Numbered from the stretch's first letter, positions 49,670-59,565 are shown. The stretch: DNA of 64,000 bases from Paenibacillus sp. JJ-223 (GCF_927798175.1 NZ_CAKMMP010000013.1:1-64000), one strand, 5' to 3'. The notes: generated by a model not told the origin, from the letters alone. Program-made: numbers and translations.

Positions 49670-51354
49670 TTGCACTTGCTAAGGAACACCGCCGCCGGAT
49701 TAAGCGCAAGCTGCAACAGCGGCCTGAAAAGTTGGCGGAGCTGAAGGAGATCCTTTCTGACTTCGAACGGTTTTGTTTCTCTATGCTCAAGATCAAGGAC
49801 AAATCCGGGGCCATGGTTCGGTTGATCCTCAATGATGCCCAGCGGCGTTATGCTGCGAAGGTGTTTGAAGACATTGCGGCAGGAAAGCCCGTCCGGATTA
49901 TTATCCTGAAAGCTAGGCAGATGGGGTTCTCTACGGTGACGGAAGCCCTGATCTATTATTTCACGTCGCTGCAGGAAGCCAAGAATGCATTCATTGTCGC
50001 TCAATCCTCCGATGCTTCCAGTAACCTGTTTGATATGTTCCAGCTTTATTACGAGCGGGTGCCGGCCATCATCCAGCCGATGAGTCGGAAGAACAACGCC
50101 AAGAAGCTGACCTTTGAGAACCCGGCGATCCGGACGGCAGACCGCCGCAGGAATCCGGGGTTGAAATCAAAGATCACTGTACAGACGGCAGAAAGCCGGG
50201 TTCTGGCCCGTTCGGATACGATCCATTACCTGCATGCATCCGAAGTGGCATTCTGGCCAGCCAAGAAGAAGAAACGGCATCTGCTGTCTCTCTTGGCTGC
50301 ATTGTCCAAGGAAGCGGGAAGCATTGGGATTATCGAATCCACAGCGAATGGCATGGAAGAGTTCAAACAAATATGGGATGCAGCCGTTAAGGGCGAGAAT
50401 GATTTTTTTCCGCTCTTTTTTGCGTGGTTTGAAATGCCGGACTATCGCAAACCGTTACCGCCTGGCTTCGAGTTGACCGAAGAGGAACAGGAGCTGAAGG
50501 CCAAATACGGTTTAGATGATGAACAGCTTCAGTGGCGACGCTATACCATCCGAAATGATTGCGGTGGAGACCCGCGGCAATTCGATCAGGAGTATCCGTC
50601 AGAACCTGACGACGCGTTCTTGTTGTCTGGCGAAGGGATCTTCGATAACAAGTTCATCAAGCGATTGCGGGATGCGATCCAGCTTAAAGGCATTCGGCAT
50701 GAGATTGACTTTGTTAAGGGCAGGGTTTTTCCTTCATCGACCGGAGAACTGATCATCTACCGGCAGCCTGATCAGGGGAAACGGTACATCTTGGCCGCAG
50801 ATACGGCCAAAGGCACAGAAGATGGAGACTATGATGCTGCTTATGTGATCGATGCCCGGACGGGTGAAATGTGCGCAGCACTTCATGGCAAGTGGGACAC
50901 CGATTTGTACGGGAAGAAGCTGAACAGGCTCGGGTTGTTTTATAACACGGCATTGCTTGCCGTCGAGAACAACAACACTGGGGAATCCGTGCTCAATACG
51001 TTGTACAACACATGCCATTACCCGTTGTTGTTCCTTCACAAGAAGGGCCGCCTTGGTTGGGAAACCAATAAGGCTACCCGCCCTGTAATGATTAGTGATT
51101 TCAAAGAGGCCATTCGCGATCAGCTTTACGACATTTATTGTCCTGAGCTGTACGGTGAGTGTATGACGTTCATCGATAAGAACGGCAAGGCCGAGGCCGA
51201 CAGCGGTTGCCACGATGACCGGATTATGGCTTATTCCATTGCCCTGCAGGTGCGCCAGGTAGCTGATAAGTGGTTCGAGTGGTTCAAGAAAAAACAGCAA
51301 CAGGAGGATTCTGAGCATGAAGATAACAATGGGGGAGCGGGGTGGTTTGGTTGA
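49663..51354 (+). CDS. Terminase large subunit
   Basis: 563 aa from a TTG overlapping terS. ATPase motor: variant Walker A LKARQMGFSTVTEA; LHASEVAFWPAKK and GSIGIIESTANG after it. C-terminal RNase H-like nuclease: LAADTAKGTEDGDYDA (first Asp), LAVENNNTG, and SGCHDDRIMAYSIAL (last Asp pair). It drives DNA into proheads and cuts it at the end. Confidence 0.95.
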   Translation: MVIALAKEHRRRIKRKLQQRPEKLAELKEILSDFERFCFSMLKIKDKSGAMVRLILNDAQRRYAAKVFEDIAAGKPVRIIILKARQMGFSTVTEALIYYFTSLQEAKNAFIVAQSSDASSNLFDMFQLYYERVPAIIQPMSRKNNAKKLTFENPAIRTADRRRNPGLKSKITVQTAESRVLARSDTIHYLHASEVAFWPAKKKKRHLLSLLAALSKEAGSIGIIESTANGMEEFKQIWDAAVKGENDFFPLFFAWFEMPDYRKPLPPGFELTEEEQELKAKYGLDDEQLQWRRYTIRNDCGGDPRQFDQEYPSEPDDAFLLSGEGIFDNKFIKRLRDAIQLKGIRHEIDFVKGRVFPSSTGELIIYRQPDQGKRYILAADTAKGTEDGDYDAAYVIDARTGEMCAALHGKWDTDLYGKKLNRLGLFYNTALLAVENNNTGESVLNTLYNTCHYPLLFLHKKGRLGWETNKATRPVMISDFKEAIRDQLYDIYCPELYGECMTFIDKNGKAEADSGCHDDRIMAYSIALQVRQVADKWFEWFKKKQQQEDSEHEDNNGGAGWFG

Positions 51355-52832
51355 GTGAAGGCAATGCGGCATGGGTTCCGTTTGCGAAGGAAGAAGGAAG
51401 GCACATTCCGTCCAGTGCCCAGCTGCCCGATGTATTCGACAGCTTATACGATCAGCATGGCCTGTTGCCTTTCGAGTCAGGCAATGACCCTGCTTCATGT
51501 AGACAACTTGTTAAAAACAGCAACATCATCCCACAGTGCATTGAGGCTTACAAACGGAATATCGCTGGCCATGGCATTGCGCTGGAGTATTTGCCGGGTG
51601 AGAGTGACGATACGGCCAAGGACGAATGGAACCGTGCTGAACGTTTTTTGGAGACGTGCAATCTGGAGGATTCACCAGACGAGATTGTGAGCCAACTAAT
51701 TGAGGACTTGGAGAGTACCGGGATGGCCAACATAGAGGTGGCCTGGCCAACAGGCAGCGAGTTCCCGACAATCTTCCGAATGAACCCAAAGTATGTTCGT
51801 TATACCAAGGAGAGCAAACAGGCAACTATTAAACGAAAACGACGTATCAGTTCAACCAAACAAGTCGAAGAATTTTCACAGGAGATCTATACGCGTCGGT
51901 ATGCAATGAAGCGGGGGACTTCGGTTGTGTGGTTCCGGCTGTTCGGTACTGAAGGTGAAGGTAACCAAATCATTCCTTTACGCATCGGTAACGATGGAGC
52001 ATATGGGGAGCCTCGATGGTTCGGGAATACACCTGGTGTTGTGGGTTCCCGGGAAGCTGAGGAACTGAACGTATCTTATTTCTCAAATGGCCGTATGCTC
52101 TCCATGATCTTAACGGTCACAAATGGCCGCTTGACGCAACAATCAATGGAGTTACTGAGCAAAGTTAAAGGTTCTCAATCCCAAGGCGGTATCCTTTACC
52201 TTGAGGCTAAAGGGCAGGAAACAGGCGGGCCGTTGGACGAAAAGGTCGAAAAGGTATCTATCCAAATGGATAAGCTGAACGACTTGCTTCAACAGGACGC
52301 CCTTTTCTTGGAGTACGGGAAGGAAAAGAAGGCGGATATCCTGTCTGCTTTCCGACTGCCGCCGATTCTGGTTGGGCAAAGTTCTGACTACAATCGTGCG
52401 ACAGCTCAGGCAGCCCTGGCATTCGCAGAGGAGCAAGTATTTGAACCTTATCGCAAGTGGATTATGAACGAGATTTTCAACAAGCGCCTATTCCCGGCCA
52501 TGGGCATTTTTCGTGTGCGTGCCGTGCTTCGGGGGCCGAACATTATTGATCCGGCAGATCGCAAGGCAATGCTGGACTTTATTGCTGACCGCGGTATTAT
52601 GCTGGTCCGTGACCTGATTCCGATCGCCGAAGATGTACTTGGTACAACGATCGATGAGGGCAAGTTCAGTCCGGAATACCTTGATACGCCGATCGCACAA
52701 TTGGCAAGCAGTCAGCCTGCTGTTCTTGATCCTGAAGGCGAGAACGATGCTGACGACCTGCAGGAGCGTGTTACAACCATTGCGAAGCGCCTGCTTCGGA
52801 AAGGCTCAGCAGAGGTGGGCGTCCATGTGTGA
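51342..52832 (+). CDS. Portal protein (PBSX/XkdE family)
   Basis: 496 aa. GTG start (TTG at 51351 also possible) overlapping terL. Family features: KNSNIIPQCIEAYKRNIAGHGI, EDLESTGMANIEVAW, and LPPILVGQSSDYNRATAQAALAFAEEQVFEPYRKWI. It forms the 12-subunit ring at the capsid vertex through which DNA enters. Confidence 0.93.
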   Translation: MVWLSEGNAAWVPFAKEEGRHIPSSAQLPDVFDSLYDQHGLLPFESGNDPASCRQLVKNSNIIPQCIEAYKRNIAGHGIALEYLPGESDDTAKDEWNRAERFLETCNLEDSPDEIVSQLIEDLESTGMANIEVAWPTGSEFPTIFRMNPKYVRYTKESKQATIKRKRRISSTKQVEEFSQEIYTRRYAMKRGTSVVWFRLFGTEGEGNQIIPLRIGNDGAYGEPRWFGNTPGVVGSREAEELNVSYFSNGRMLSMILTVTNGRLTQQSMELLSKVKGSQSQGGILYLEAKGQETGGPLDEKVEKVSIQMDKLNDLLQQDALFLEYGKEKKADILSAFRLPPILVGQSSDYNRATAQAALAFAEEQVFEPYRKWIMNEIFNKRLFPAMGIFRVRAVLRGPNIIDPADRKAMLDFIADRGIMLVRDLIPIAEDVLGTTIDEGKFSPEYLDTPIAQLASSQPAVLDPEGENDADDLQERVTTIAKRLLRKGSAEVGVHV

Positions 52833-53655
52833 AGCTTGTTGGGAACTGATCGCCAAAGCGGATGATGATGAATTCCTTGATAGCCTTGAGCTAACATACG
52901 TGGAGCGTCAGCTGCTTGAAGAGTTATACAAGCAGGGTGAGGACCGGATCATGGAGATCTTGGAGCTACAAGGGGAAGCTCTTCAGGAGGCAATAGCTGA
53001 ATTGAGCGAAGAGTCCTTGGGGGATATCGGTGAATTGGGTAAGGTTCTTATTGCCCTCCATACAGTCGACGTGTTTTCCGACCTGTTTGAACAAGCGGTA
53101 CAGGAAGCCTTTGAACCGTTGTTTCAATTGGCTGGAGAATCCGAACTGATCGAACTTGACGCCGAAAAGGTATGGAGCACTAAGAACAAGGCGGCCAAAG
53201 AGTTTGTCAAAGAGATCCGCGACCTGGTACCCGATATGAATCAATCTTCAACGGATACGCTGCTCCGTAGCTTTGAAAAAGCGATCGACGAGGGAAAAAC
53301 CCCCTCAGAACGTGCTTTACTGGTACAGGAAATCAGCGAACAGGCAGCCGGGGGAGAAGAGGGGCCGTTCAGCATGCAACGGGCACAGCGGATTTCACGG
53401 ACCATGAGTACGGCAGCGGCCAACGGCGGCAAACTGGAAGGCTGGAAGCAATCCGAAATCGCCAAGGGCAAGAAATGGCGGTCAGCTGCCGGCACGAGGA
53501 CCCGAAAGTCACACCGTAAGGCCAACGGTCAGGTGGTTGACTTGGATAAGCCATTTAAGGTCGGCAAAAGCAAGTTAATGTACCCCGGTGATCCTGCAGG
53601 CGATCCTGAAGAAATCATAAATTGCCGCTGCACGATGCAGTTGGTACTTGATTAA
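52825..53655 (+). CDS. MuF-like minor head protein
   Basis: 276 aa from ATG after GAGGTGGG, overlapping the portal gene; an upstream extension of the frame is unsupported. The C-terminal 60 residues carry the phage Mu F/SPP1 gp7 pattern (GTRTRKSHRKANGQVVDLDKPFKVGKSKLMYPGDPAGDPEEIINCRCTM). It associates with portal and is packaged in heads. The N-terminal part is acidic and helical. No toxin domain is attached. Confidence 0.9.
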   Translation: MCEACWELIAKADDDEFLDSLELTYVERQLLEELYKQGEDRIMEILELQGEALQEAIAELSEESLGDIGELGKVLIALHTVDVFSDLFEQAVQEAFEPLFQLAGESELIELDAEKVWSTKNKAAKEFVKEIRDLVPDMNQSSTDTLLRSFEKAIDEGKTPSERALLVQEISEQAAGGEEGPFSMQRAQRISRTMSTAAANGGKLEGWKQSEIAKGKKWRSAAGTRTRKSHRKANGQVVDLDKPFKVGKSKLMYPGDPAGDPEEIINCRCTMQLVLD

Positions 53656-53671
53656 GCGAGGTGAATCGAAT

Positions 53672-53803
53672 ATGAGAAGCGTTGGTATGGTGCTGTTGTG
53701 GTCATGCCTGTTTGCCATTCAATTATTCCTGAGAGGAGGTGAAGAAAGAAATGCCAAGAGAATTAACAAATGTCGATATCACGCATATCAGCTATGTCGA
53801 TAA
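53672..53803 (+). CDS. Possible small membrane peptide overlapping the protease gene
   Basis: 43 aa: MRSVGMVLLWSCLFAIQLFL then a basic tail. It has GCGAGGTGAATCG upstream. It contains one membrane-spanning stretch and overlaps the start of the prohead protease gene in another frame. Could be real or fortuitous. Confidence 0.35.
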   Translation: MRSVGMVLLWSCLFAIQLFLRGGEERNAKRINKCRYHAYQLCR

Positions 53804-55028
53804 GGGAGCAAACCAAAAAAGGTTTTTCCTCACCAAAAGCGACAAAAAGCCGGATTTTCAGAAACAGGTGCGGCTGATTGCCAAGACGGACGATGCCAAA
53901 AAGTTGGTGTATGGTGTGGTGTATGAACCGGACGCCGAAGATTCACATGGTGACATGATGACTGCGGAAGAGATCGAAAAGGCTGTTCACGGATTTATGG
54001 CCAACCTCGCGATTGCGAAAGGTGCAGTCATGGATACGCAGCATGATTTCGATCCCGGCGTGGGGGATGTGGTGGAATGCTACATTGCCCCAGTAGATTT
54101 TGAAATGGAGGGCGAGACGATCCGTAAGGGATCGTGGGTACTCGTTACCAAAGCAAGCGACGAAATCTGGAAAAGCATCCAGAAGGGTGACATCACCGGA
54201 TACTCGATGGCAGGGACGGCGGAAGCAATTGAAAAGCAAGACCAGCAGCCTGCGGCCAAGTCGGATGACGAAGCCATGGGCTTTTTTCGTACCATGAAAG
54301 CTTACTTTACTGGTGGCGCTAAAATCGCCAAAGGTGCGGTTGCAGACAAATACGAACGCGACCGTCGTCGTCGTGAATTTTGGGCGGCACAGGATGCACT
54401 CAATAGTGTCATCTTCAACTGGGACAGCTGGTACAACGAAGATATGGAAAGTGATCCTGAGAAGATCCGTGAAGCCCTTCAGGACTTTGTGACGATTGCT
54501 CAGGAAGTTTTGGCCGTGAAGGATATAGCAAAAGAGTTGGGGCAGCCCCCTGAAGCTATTGCCAAGGCTGGCAAGAAAATTTCCAGTGGGAACATGAAGC
54601 ACATTGATGATGCCATTGCTACGCTGACCGAACTTAAAAATAAGACGGCTCCTGAAGAAGAGCCTGAGGAGGAAGACGATTTGAAACCAGAAGATATTGC
54701 AAAAGCCGTACAGGCAGCTGTTGCGCCTATTGCCAAGCAAGTGACGGATCTTACCAACGAGATTACGGAACTGAAGAAGCAGGAAGGCGGCGGCGGCACT
54801 GATCCTGACGGTGGAACACAGGATACGGGCAAAGGTGCAGATCCTCAAGCGGATGCCGTGACTGACGCCATTGCTAAGGCGCTTGCCCCGTTGACTGAGC
54901 AAATGAATACATTGGCAGCTGACGTGCAAATCGTCAAAAACAGTCGTGGCGGTTCTCAGCAAGGCGGTGCCCAGAACGAGGGAATCCATAAGTCGGATGG
55001 TAGCGTAAGCTTCGGCGGTCTGCTGTAG
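53751..55028 (+). CDS. Prohead protease / scaffold (XkdF-like)
   Basis: 425 aa from ATG with GAGGAGGTG upstream. N-terminal 160 residues resemble the XkdF/prohead protease fold (VYEPDAEDSHGDMMTAEEIEKAVHGFMAN, AVMDTQHDF with the catalytic-type His, GSWVLVTKASDEIWKSIQKGDITGYSMAG with Ser). The C-terminal 200 residues are acidic and coiled-coil and probably act as scaffold, ending in Gly/Gln-rich tail. It precedes the capsid gene, as expected. Confidence 0.87.
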   Translation: MPRELTNVDITHISYVDKGANQKRFFLTKSDKKPDFQKQVRLIAKTDDAKKLVYGVVYEPDAEDSHGDMMTAEEIEKAVHGFMANLAIAKGAVMDTQHDFDPGVGDVVECYIAPVDFEMEGETIRKGSWVLVTKASDEIWKSIQKGDITGYSMAGTAEAIEKQDQQPAAKSDDEAMGFFRTMKAYFTGGAKIAKGAVADKYERDRRRREFWAAQDALNSVIFNWDSWYNEDMESDPEKIREALQDFVTIAQEVLAVKDIAKELGQPPEAIAKAGKKISSGNMKHIDDAIATLTELKNKTAPEEEPEEEDDLKPEDIAKAVQAAVAPIAKQVTDLTNEITELKKQEGGGGTDPDGGTQDTGKGADPQADAVTDAIAKALAPLTEQMNTLAADVQIVKNSRGGSQQGGAQNEGIHKSDGSVSFGGLL

Positions 55029-55057
55029 TTCAAATTTGAAGGGAGACTATTAATCAC

Positions 55058-55990
55058 ATGAAAACAAACGGACAAGTCATTAAATCGACCACTGTTACAA
55101 CCATGGACCAAACAGCCCTCAACTATCAGCAAGTGGATGCCTTTTTAACCATGGCGTATGAATCCACCTCTTTCTTGAGAGGTATCCGTACAGTAACCCG
55201 TACAAGTTCCAAAGGCACGATTGATAAAATCGGGGTCACAGGCCGGAACCTTCGCGGCAAAGTGGAAAACAACGCGGTAAGCAAAATCACAAGGCCAACA
55301 TTTCCGCAAGTACCGTATGCTGTCGCTCCTGTTGTTCTGGCATTTGAAATTACGGAAGAATTCATCCGTCAAACGCAACGTGTTCGTAGCCAAAATGCCG
55401 AGGATATCATCATGGCAGCTATGACCAAGAACTACGCGGATAACATGCAGGATCTCGGTTTTAACGGGGATACAGCAACACCGAGCACCGATCCGGATTA
55501 CGACTTCTTGAAAATCAACAACGGATGGTTGAAAAAAGCCAAGACAGAGGGCAACCTCATTGATTGGGACACATTGCCTGCTGAGAAAAAAGTCGGGATC
55601 TTCTTCGAACTGGAACGTGCTGTTCCTACGCGGTTGCGTGCTGCTGGTACGTTCAAATTCTTCATGCATCCCAACACCTTCTCCGAACGCCTGCAAAAAC
55701 TGGCTGAGAAGGATACGAGCGCATCGATCCAGCTGCAAATTTTGGGCGGCGTGAAAAAGATCAACTCCTATGACGTTGAAGAAGTGGCGCACATGCCTGA
55801 AGGTGTCGTGATTTTCACGTATCACGACAATTTTGTTTTGGTGAACACCTATGACATGCAGATCCGCAAGACGACGGAGGGTAAAGAAGCCATCTATGAG
55901 GACAAACGCTTCTACGCTATTCATTCCGACTATGATTCTATTTTCGAAGAGCCGGGCGCTGTGTCGATCGCGGAAGGGGTGACGTTCTGA
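55058..55990 (+). CDS. Major capsid protein (XkdG-like)
   Basis: 310 aa, PBSX XkdG-type HK97-fold shell protein: QQVDAFLTMAYESTSFLRGIRT, FEITEEFIRQTQRVR, FKFFMHPNTFSERLQKLAEKD, and EDKRFYAIHSDYDSIFEEPGAVSIAEGV. It stands between protease and connector genes with GGGAG upstream. Confidence 0.92.
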   Translation: MKTNGQVIKSTTVTTMDQTALNYQQVDAFLTMAYESTSFLRGIRTVTRTSSKGTIDKIGVTGRNLRGKVENNAVSKITRPTFPQVPYAVAPVVLAFEITEEFIRQTQRVRSQNAEDIIMAAMTKNYADNMQDLGFNGDTATPSTDPDYDFLKINNGWLKKAKTEGNLIDWDTLPAEKKVGIFFELERAVPTRLRAAGTFKFFMHPNTFSERLQKLAEKDTSASIQLQILGGVKKINSYDVEEVAHMPEGVVIFTYHDNFVLVNTYDMQIRKTTEGKEAIYEDKRFYAIHSDYDSIFEEPGAVSIAEGVTF

Positions 55991-56319
55991 TGCAGAAAGT
56001 GACCTTTAATGGCAAAAACACGTCAGTGACCAAATACGGCCATCGCTTCGAACCGGGCAAAACTTTGCTTGTTTCTTCGGAGGTTGCGGAAAAATTGTCA
56101 CAGGAGAAGGATTTCACGGTTGAAGAAATTCATTCGGAACCCGCACCGGTAGCTGACGATAATGGGAAAGATGATGGTCCTTCCCTTCAGGAACTGAAGG
56201 AGCAAGCCAAGGCGGCAGGCATCAAAGGTTATTCGACGATGAACAAACCCGATTTGATTGAAGCTTTGGCAGCCCAATTGCAAAAGGATGATCCTTATGC
56301 TAACGCCCCAACTTCTTAA
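55990..56319 (+). CDS. YqbF-like head protein with HeH/SAP-like domain
   Basis: 109 aa. Starts in the last base of the capsid stop. N-terminal small beta domain, acidic linker, then a helix-extended-loop-helix motif (LQELKEQAKAAGIKGYSTMNKPDLIEALAAQL) typical of Rho-N/HeH domains in phage head proteins. Probable head accessory protein. Confidence 0.8.
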   Translation: MQKVTFNGKNTSVTKYGHRFEPGKTLLVSSEVAEKLSQEKDFTVEEIHSEPAPVADDNGKDDGPSLQELKEQAKAAGIKGYSTMNKPDLIEALAAQLQKDDPYANAPTS

Positions 56320-56683
56320 AACCCGCAGCCGTGTAACGCCCATTCAGGAAGCGGAGCCAGAACAGTTGGAACAATACATCGATGACGCCCAAGTGCGCAT
56401 TGAATTGTATTTGCCTATGCCGTTTCCTGAAGTCGTCGATCGGCAGCTCATGCTTGCATGGGTGAAGCTGGCCGAAGGGCTGGCTTTGCAGGATAGTGAG
56501 GAATACCTGGCTGCTGTCGCGCGGAACTATGCATCTGAGAGTGACGGGGCTTGGACATATACCCGGCAGGCCATCGCTGGCAAGACTACAGGAAACCCGG
56601 ACGTGGATGCGATCTTGTTCTTGTGGGTTAAGAAACAGCAGGAGGGGCCGGATGATGGCAACATCACGGCCTATTTGCTGTGA
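56297..56683 (+). CDS. Head-tail connector protein (YqbG-like)
   Basis: 128 aa from ATG after AAAGGATG, overlapping the previous gene by 23 bp. Helical (EQLEQYIDDAQVRIELYLPMPFPEVVDRQLMLAWVKLAEGLAL), as in gp15/gp6-type adaptor proteins that sit under the portal. Confidence 0.82.
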   Translation: MLTPQLLKTRSRVTPIQEAEPEQLEQYIDDAQVRIELYLPMPFPEVVDRQLMLAWVKLAEGLALQDSEEYLAAVARNYASESDGAWTYTRQAIAGKTTGNPDVDAILFLWVKKQQEGPDDGNITAYLL

Positions 56684-57003
56684 ATCATCGGTTTAAAACA
56701 CCGCTTGCTGTTTACCGGGTAGGAAGCAAGCGTGATGGCGACGATCTGTTTAACGATCGTAAGAGCGGGAAAATTGCGGACCTTAAATGTCATGTGATCA
56801 AGACGGAGACATCCGATAAATCCGATGCAAAGCCTGTGATGTACATCGTCAAGAAGACGATCGGTGTAACAAAGACGGCCGACGTGCGAATCAGTGACGA
56901 GGTTGTGTTGTTTGGCCGTCGTTATCTCGTTATCGATGCGAATCCTCGTCGCTATTGGATGGAGCTGTTGATGACATGTGAGGTGAAAGGCAATGATCGT
57001 TAA
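56680..57003 (+). CDS. Head closure protein (YqbH-like)
   Basis: 107 aa, GTG start in a GTGA overlap. Beta-rich, with the stopper-protein pattern DVRISDEVVLFGRRYLVIDANPRRYWMELLMTCEV. It probably closes the connector after packaging. Confidence 0.82.
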   Translation: MNHRFKTPLAVYRVGSKRDGDDLFNDRKSGKIADLKCHVIKTETSDKSDAKPVMYIVKKTIGVTKTADVRISDEVVLFGRRYLVIDANPRRYWMELLMTCEVKGNDR

Positions 57004-57517
57004 CGACTTTGATGGGTTGGCCAGGCGGTTCCGTCAACTTGTTGACCGAGACATGGATCGAATTCTCAGAAATATTGCAGAAGCCTTGGGAGAAAGTTTG
57101 TTGAACCACATCATTGACGAAATCGACAGGCAAGGCCTGATTGATACCGGCTTGATGTGGAACTCATTTACTCGAGGCGGTGACGGCAACGTGTGGGAAT
57201 GGGACGTTGATCGAAATGCGATTACCTTGGAAGTCGGATCGGATCTCGGGTCCGGTTCAAATGATCAGAATGCATGGGGTTACCCGCGATTGGTTAATGA
57301 AGGATACACTATCCATAAGGCTCACTTTGTTCCGGGGTACTGGAACAGCGGTGGGTCTTTTGTGTATGACCGGAATGCACGAGGCGGGTTCATGGCCAAG
57401 CCGCGAACCTTCATTGGACGAAAGTATTTCGACATTGCTTTGACTCAATTTGAAGGCGGGATGAATCAACTCATCATACGACGCCTGGACAGGGAAATGG
57501 AAAGGGTGTTGGGTTAA
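56993..57517 (+). CDS. HK97 gp10-like tail completion protein
   Basis: 174 aa. HK97 gp10/YqbI pattern: LLNHIIDEIDRQGLIDTGLMWNSFTRG, YPRLVNEGYTIHKAHFVPGYW, and MAKPRTFIGRKYFDIA. Overlaps genes on both sides. It joins tail to head. Confidence 0.88.
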   Translation: MIVNDFDGLARRFRQLVDRDMDRILRNIAEALGESLLNHIIDEIDRQGLIDTGLMWNSFTRGGDGNVWEWDVDRNAITLEVGSDLGSGSNDQNAWGYPRLVNEGYTIHKAHFVPGYWNSGGSFVYDRNARGGFMAKPRTFIGRKYFDIALTQFEGGMNQLIIRRLDREMERVLG

Positions 57518-57984
57518 TGGATGAAGGGTTGAAAGCATGGGCAGAGATTGTTCGGCATGTATACCCGGACCTGGCGATCCTCCGGGACCGGACGCAATGG
57601 CTTGCGGGAAACTTTGATACACCATCCGTTTTTATTGAGACGGACCTTGTATCGGATAAGGTTCATACGCCGCGGGCCGACCGGATCGTGGAGGACGTGG
57701 GGTTGGTGTTTCACTTTGACAAAGAACGGCTGACGGAGGAAGACGAGGGGGAGCCTATCCCCTTTAATCTGACACCATTTTTCACATTCCTGCGCCAGAA
57801 GCGGTATAGTTACGCTTCGAAGAAATTCGGCGCGGCCTTGGTGATGGAACCGCCGCATACCCGACCTGAAAAGGACCGGATTGAGGTCACCTGCAGGTAT
57901 TCGTATCTTCTGGCAGTGCCGAAGGTTCCGGTACCGAAGATCAATGAATTCCACATCGGTTATGGAAAGGAGCTCAACCCATGA
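57517..57984 (+). CDS. Tail terminator-like protein (YqbJ-like)
   Basis: 155 aa starting in a TAATGG overlap. Position between the gp10-like gene and the sheath gene and a mixed alpha/beta makeup (WAEIVRHVYPDLAILRD...VFIETDLVSDKV) fit a tail terminator. Assignment mostly by context. Confidence 0.72.
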   Translation: MDEGLKAWAEIVRHVYPDLAILRDRTQWLAGNFDTPSVFIETDLVSDKVHTPRADRIVEDVGLVFHFDKERLTEEDEGEPIPFNLTPFFTFLRQKRYSYASKKFGAALVMEPPHTRPEKDRIEVTCRYSYLLAVPKVPVPKINEFHIGYGKELNP

Positions 57985-58229
57985 GCACAACACGCAAGGA
58001 AAAGCTTGCGGCCGCAGCTCAGCAAGATCTGAATAAGCGGACCAAGAAGGAATGGATTGAGGGTGCATCTGCTTTGAAGCATGAACGCTTTGAGGTTGCG
58101 GGCGCCCTTTTTGATTGCAAAGAAGATGTCCTGCTATCCCAACAGGAAGTACAAAGCCGACTGGATGCATTTTTGCGTCCTGGTACGGCCCAAAAGGAGG
58201 AAACGTTGAATGTCGATTCAGAGAGTTAG
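57981..58229 (+). CDS. Small protein ahead of the sheath gene
   Basis: 82 aa, ATGA overlap upstream, overlaps the sheath gene by 20 bp. Helical, charged; one Cys. Small genes in this place occur in PBSX-type tails; role unknown. Confidence 0.7.
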   Translation: MSTTRKEKLAAAAQQDLNKRTKKEWIEGASALKHERFEVAGALFDCKEDVLLSQQEVQSRLDAFLRPGTAQKEETLNVDSES

Positions 58230-59562
58230 ACCTGGTGCCTATATTGACTTGATCGCGTTGGCCAAAGCCAGAGTGGTGCCGGTGACAGGGCGTGTGCTGA
58301 TTCCGTACCAAGCGGAATGGGGCGCACCTAATTTTGCCGTCGATATGGCCGACACATCCGAACGGTTGAAGGAGAGCGGCCTGCAGGTGGATGAGTTGGA
58401 GTTGGCATCCGAAACAGGGGCAACGGTGGTCGGCTATCGGGTCACCAATGGGGCTGAGAAAGCTGCCGCTGTTACCGTGACCGACAGTTACACGATTGAA
58501 GCGCGTTACCCAGGTCTTCGCGGAAATGATTTTGAATACATGATCCGGGCCAGCTTGGTCGATGCAAACAAAAAAGAAATCATCGTCCGTGATACCAAGG
58601 GTATTTTCGACACGGAGACATTCTTGGTGGCGGACAAGGCCGCTGCGGAGGAAACGTTGAAGAAATCCAATATGGTCCGCTTTAAATCTACGGGTTCGGT
58701 AGATCTGGCAGATGTGGCATACACGCCGATTACAGGAGCCGTCTCCGGTACCGCGACGATTACAGCGGCCGAATGGAGCCGAGTTTTTAACCGCGTGGAC
58801 GGTCTGACCTTCGACGTGTTTTATTTGCCGTCAACGGATGCGGCAGTCCAAGCCGCGGCGAAACAGTGGCTGCTGGATCGGCGCACGAAAGCCCGTAGGA
58901 TTGCTCAGTTGGTCGTTGCAGGGCTTGCACTGGATGATACCGACATTGAAAAGCACAATGCACGCAGCCGGGCTATGAATGCCCGATACATCGTCAACTG
59001 TTCCCTTGCTGGTACTCACATCAATGGCAAAACATACAATTCGGTGCAATGGGGTGCTTGGGTGGCTGGCCTTATGGCTGGTACACCTGCGAATAAGTCC
59101 TTTACCGGTGTGAAAGTGCCAATGACTCAGGCTGCCATTGACTGGAGCCACAGCGAAGTTATCAAAGGATTGGCTGAGGGTACACTGATGGCAACGCGGG
59201 ATGGATATGATTACATCATTGAGTCGGCGGTCAATACGCTGACAACGATGGGTGCAGGTGAACGTGAGGACTTCGGTAAGATTCGGGTATCGATGACAAT
59301 CGATCAGATTCTGAACGATATCTATTCCACAGCCAAGAAATGGAAGGCAAAACTGGACAACGACAAGGACGGCCGAGGGATGTTTATTGCCGCCGTGCTG
59401 GAGTACCTGGCGATCCGCAGGAGTCAGAAGGCCATTGACGAGGGGTACACATTCACGGAAGATCCAAACAATATTAGTGACTTCGATTATGCTTATTTCA
59501 AGCTTTATGCTAAACCGCTTGATGCCATCGAAGCATTCTACATCACATGGGAGGTGGCATAG
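58210..59562 (+). CDS. Contractile tail sheath protein (XkdK-like)
   Basis: 450 aa. Sheath family features: RPGAYIDLIA start, VTDSYTIEARYPGLRGNDFEYMIRAS, GTATITAAEWSRVFNRVDGLTFDVFYLPS, and C-terminal IRVSMTIDQILNDIYSTAKKWKAKLDNDKDGRGMFIAAVLEYL. It contracts to drive the tube through the cell envelope, so the phage is a myovirus-like or PBSX-like particle. AAGGAGG upstream. Confidence 0.95.
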   Translation: MSIQRVRPGAYIDLIALAKARVVPVTGRVLIPYQAEWGAPNFAVDMADTSERLKESGLQVDELELASETGATVVGYRVTNGAEKAAAVTVTDSYTIEARYPGLRGNDFEYMIRASLVDANKKEIIVRDTKGIFDTETFLVADKAAAEETLKKSNMVRFKSTGSVDLADVAYTPITGAVSGTATITAAEWSRVFNRVDGLTFDVFYLPSTDAAVQAAAKQWLLDRRTKARRIAQLVVAGLALDDTDIEKHNARSRAMNARYIVNCSLAGTHINGKTYNSVQWGAWVAGLMAGTPANKSFTGVKVPMTQAAIDWSHSEVIKGLAEGTLMATRDGYDYIIESAVNTLTTMGAGEREDFGKIRVSMTIDQILNDIYSTAKKWKAKLDNDKDGRGMFIAAVLEYLAIRRSQKAIDEGYTFTEDPNNISDFDYAYFKLYAKPLDAIEAFYITWEVA

Positions 59563-59565
59563 TAG

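Noticed and set aside
53943..54989. 348-aa open frame on the - strand
   Set aside because: Antisense shadow of the prohead protease gene inside a uniformly rightward late operon.
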